NCBI GenBank assembly: GCA_913009765.1
Contig: CAJVYT010000303.1
Coordinates: forward strand, 1 to 5,472
Length of the DNA: 5,472 nt
Direction of reading: 5' to 3'
DNA from: an uncultured candidate division Zixibacteria bacterium
Lineage (GTDB): Bacteria; Zixibacteria; MSB-5A5; GN15; FEB-12
Each line of letters opens with the position of its first letter. Position 1 is the stretch's first letter. The notes under the pieces are model-generated. The model saw only the letters and a list, made by a program, of their open reading frames with translations, made no database searches and had not been told where the DNA came from. This document shows, in pieces, positions 5,061 to 5,472 of the stretch. A program made the translations under genes and the position numbers.

Positions 5061-5472
5061 TTATTGTTCCGCTAGCTCAATCATCTTATCTAAACTCTTT
5101 TTAGCCCCTTTTAGGATGTCTTCGGGTAAATCAATTATCTGCTCCGGTGTTGGATTTTTTAAGGCTGTTAGAACGTCTTTTAGCATGACTTTTTTCATAT
5201 AGGGACATATGGCACAAGTACCAACCACTTTTTTGTCTTTTATTTCCGTTTTCATGCGATCTGTCAGTCCGCATTCTGTTACCAACATAAAGTTTTTTGC
5301 ATCAGAAGCCTTTACGTATTTAAGCATGTCCGTGGTTCCGCCTACCATGTCCACTTCTTGCACTACCGTAGGGCTGCATTCGCTATGTGCCAGAACTTTA
5401 ACACCGGGGTAATCCTTTCGTACTGCTTTTACACTTTCCGGGCTGAACTCTTCGTGTACAATACAGCGTCCT
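5061..5472 (-). CDS. nadA: Quinolinate synthase, C-terminal part, running off the window
   Basis: NadA condenses iminoaspartate with dihydroxyacetone phosphate to make quinolinate, the step before NadC in de novo NAD synthesis, using an oxygen-sensitive [4Fe-4S] cluster. The frame is open from the window edge and gives the last 136 residues of a protein usually of 300-350. Recognisable blocks are VHEEFSPESV, the HSECSP block that normally reads HPECSP and holds the second cluster cysteine, VGGTTDMLKY, TECGLTDRM, and GTCAICPYMKK. By comparison with E. coli NadA, the last cysteine, before PYM, should be the third cluster ligand; the first ligand lies outside the window. The CAIC pair recalls the CxxCxxC cysteines of E. 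coli, whose outer cysteine is the ligand. The GTG at 5363 lies inside the conserved block and is not the start. The stop is TAA at 5061-5063. Confidence 0.93.
   Translation of the reverse strand, partial: GRCIVHEEFSPESVKAVRKDYPGVKVLAHSECSPTVVQEVDMVGGTTDMLKYVKASDAKNFMLVTECGLTDRMKTEIKDKKVVGTCAICPYMKKVMLKDVLTALKNPTPEQIIDLPEDILKGAKKSLDKMIELAEQ

Overview
This window is not one continuous piece of a genome. Two copies of an Illumina TruSeq-type 3' adapter (P7 end, 8-base index, read-2 primer site) are assembled into it in opposite orientations at 108-173 and 4438-4503. Each is followed on its outer side by a homopolymer run (T at 92-107, A at 4504-4514). Both carry the same index (ACTGATAT read outward from the insert). 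The window is therefore best read as three separate DNA segments joined through adapter and homopolymer sequence: segment 1 (1-91), segment 2 (174-4437) and segment 3 (about 4515-5472). Order and linkage across the adapters should not be trusted.

Segment 2 (4264 bases, AT-rich) holds a divergent arrangement. On the minus strand is hisS, histidyl-tRNA synthetase, whose 3' end is cut by the left adapter. A 159-base AT-rich spacer separates it from a plus-strand cluster. That cluster contains an exported C1 cysteine peptidase of the PepC/bleomycin hydrolase family, then after 4 bases an FAD-binding oxidoreductase of the GlcD/D-lactate dehydrogenase type, then the first 7 codons of a third gene that overlaps the oxidase stop (TAATG) and is cut by the right adapter. 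A clear Shine-Dalgarno site, a sigma70-like promoter and a Sec signal peptide indicate a bacterium. The HisRS carries the LRYEFTV form of motif 2 rather than the LRPEGT form of E. coli. The source is probably an uncultivated bacterium, but I cannot place it in a phylum.

Segment 3 (958 bases) has the last 136 codons of nadA (quinolinate synthase) on the minus strand, a 215-base non-coding stretch with three hairpins, and a complete 108-residue three-helix membrane protein of unknown function, also on the minus strand. The membrane protein reminds me of hypothetical proteins of Patescibacteria (CPR), but that is a recollection and not a search result. Segment 3 need not come from the same organism as segment 2.

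Segment 1 (91 bases) is too short to assign.

I do not see a new biological system here. The most striking structural signal, a perfect 66-bp inverted repeat flanking 4.3 kb of genes, is a sequencing artefact that imitates a transposon. The genuine biological points are a GlcD-type oxidase with two altered residues in its H-x6-H active-site motif, an exported PepC with a changed C-terminus, and palindromic elements downstream of nadA.
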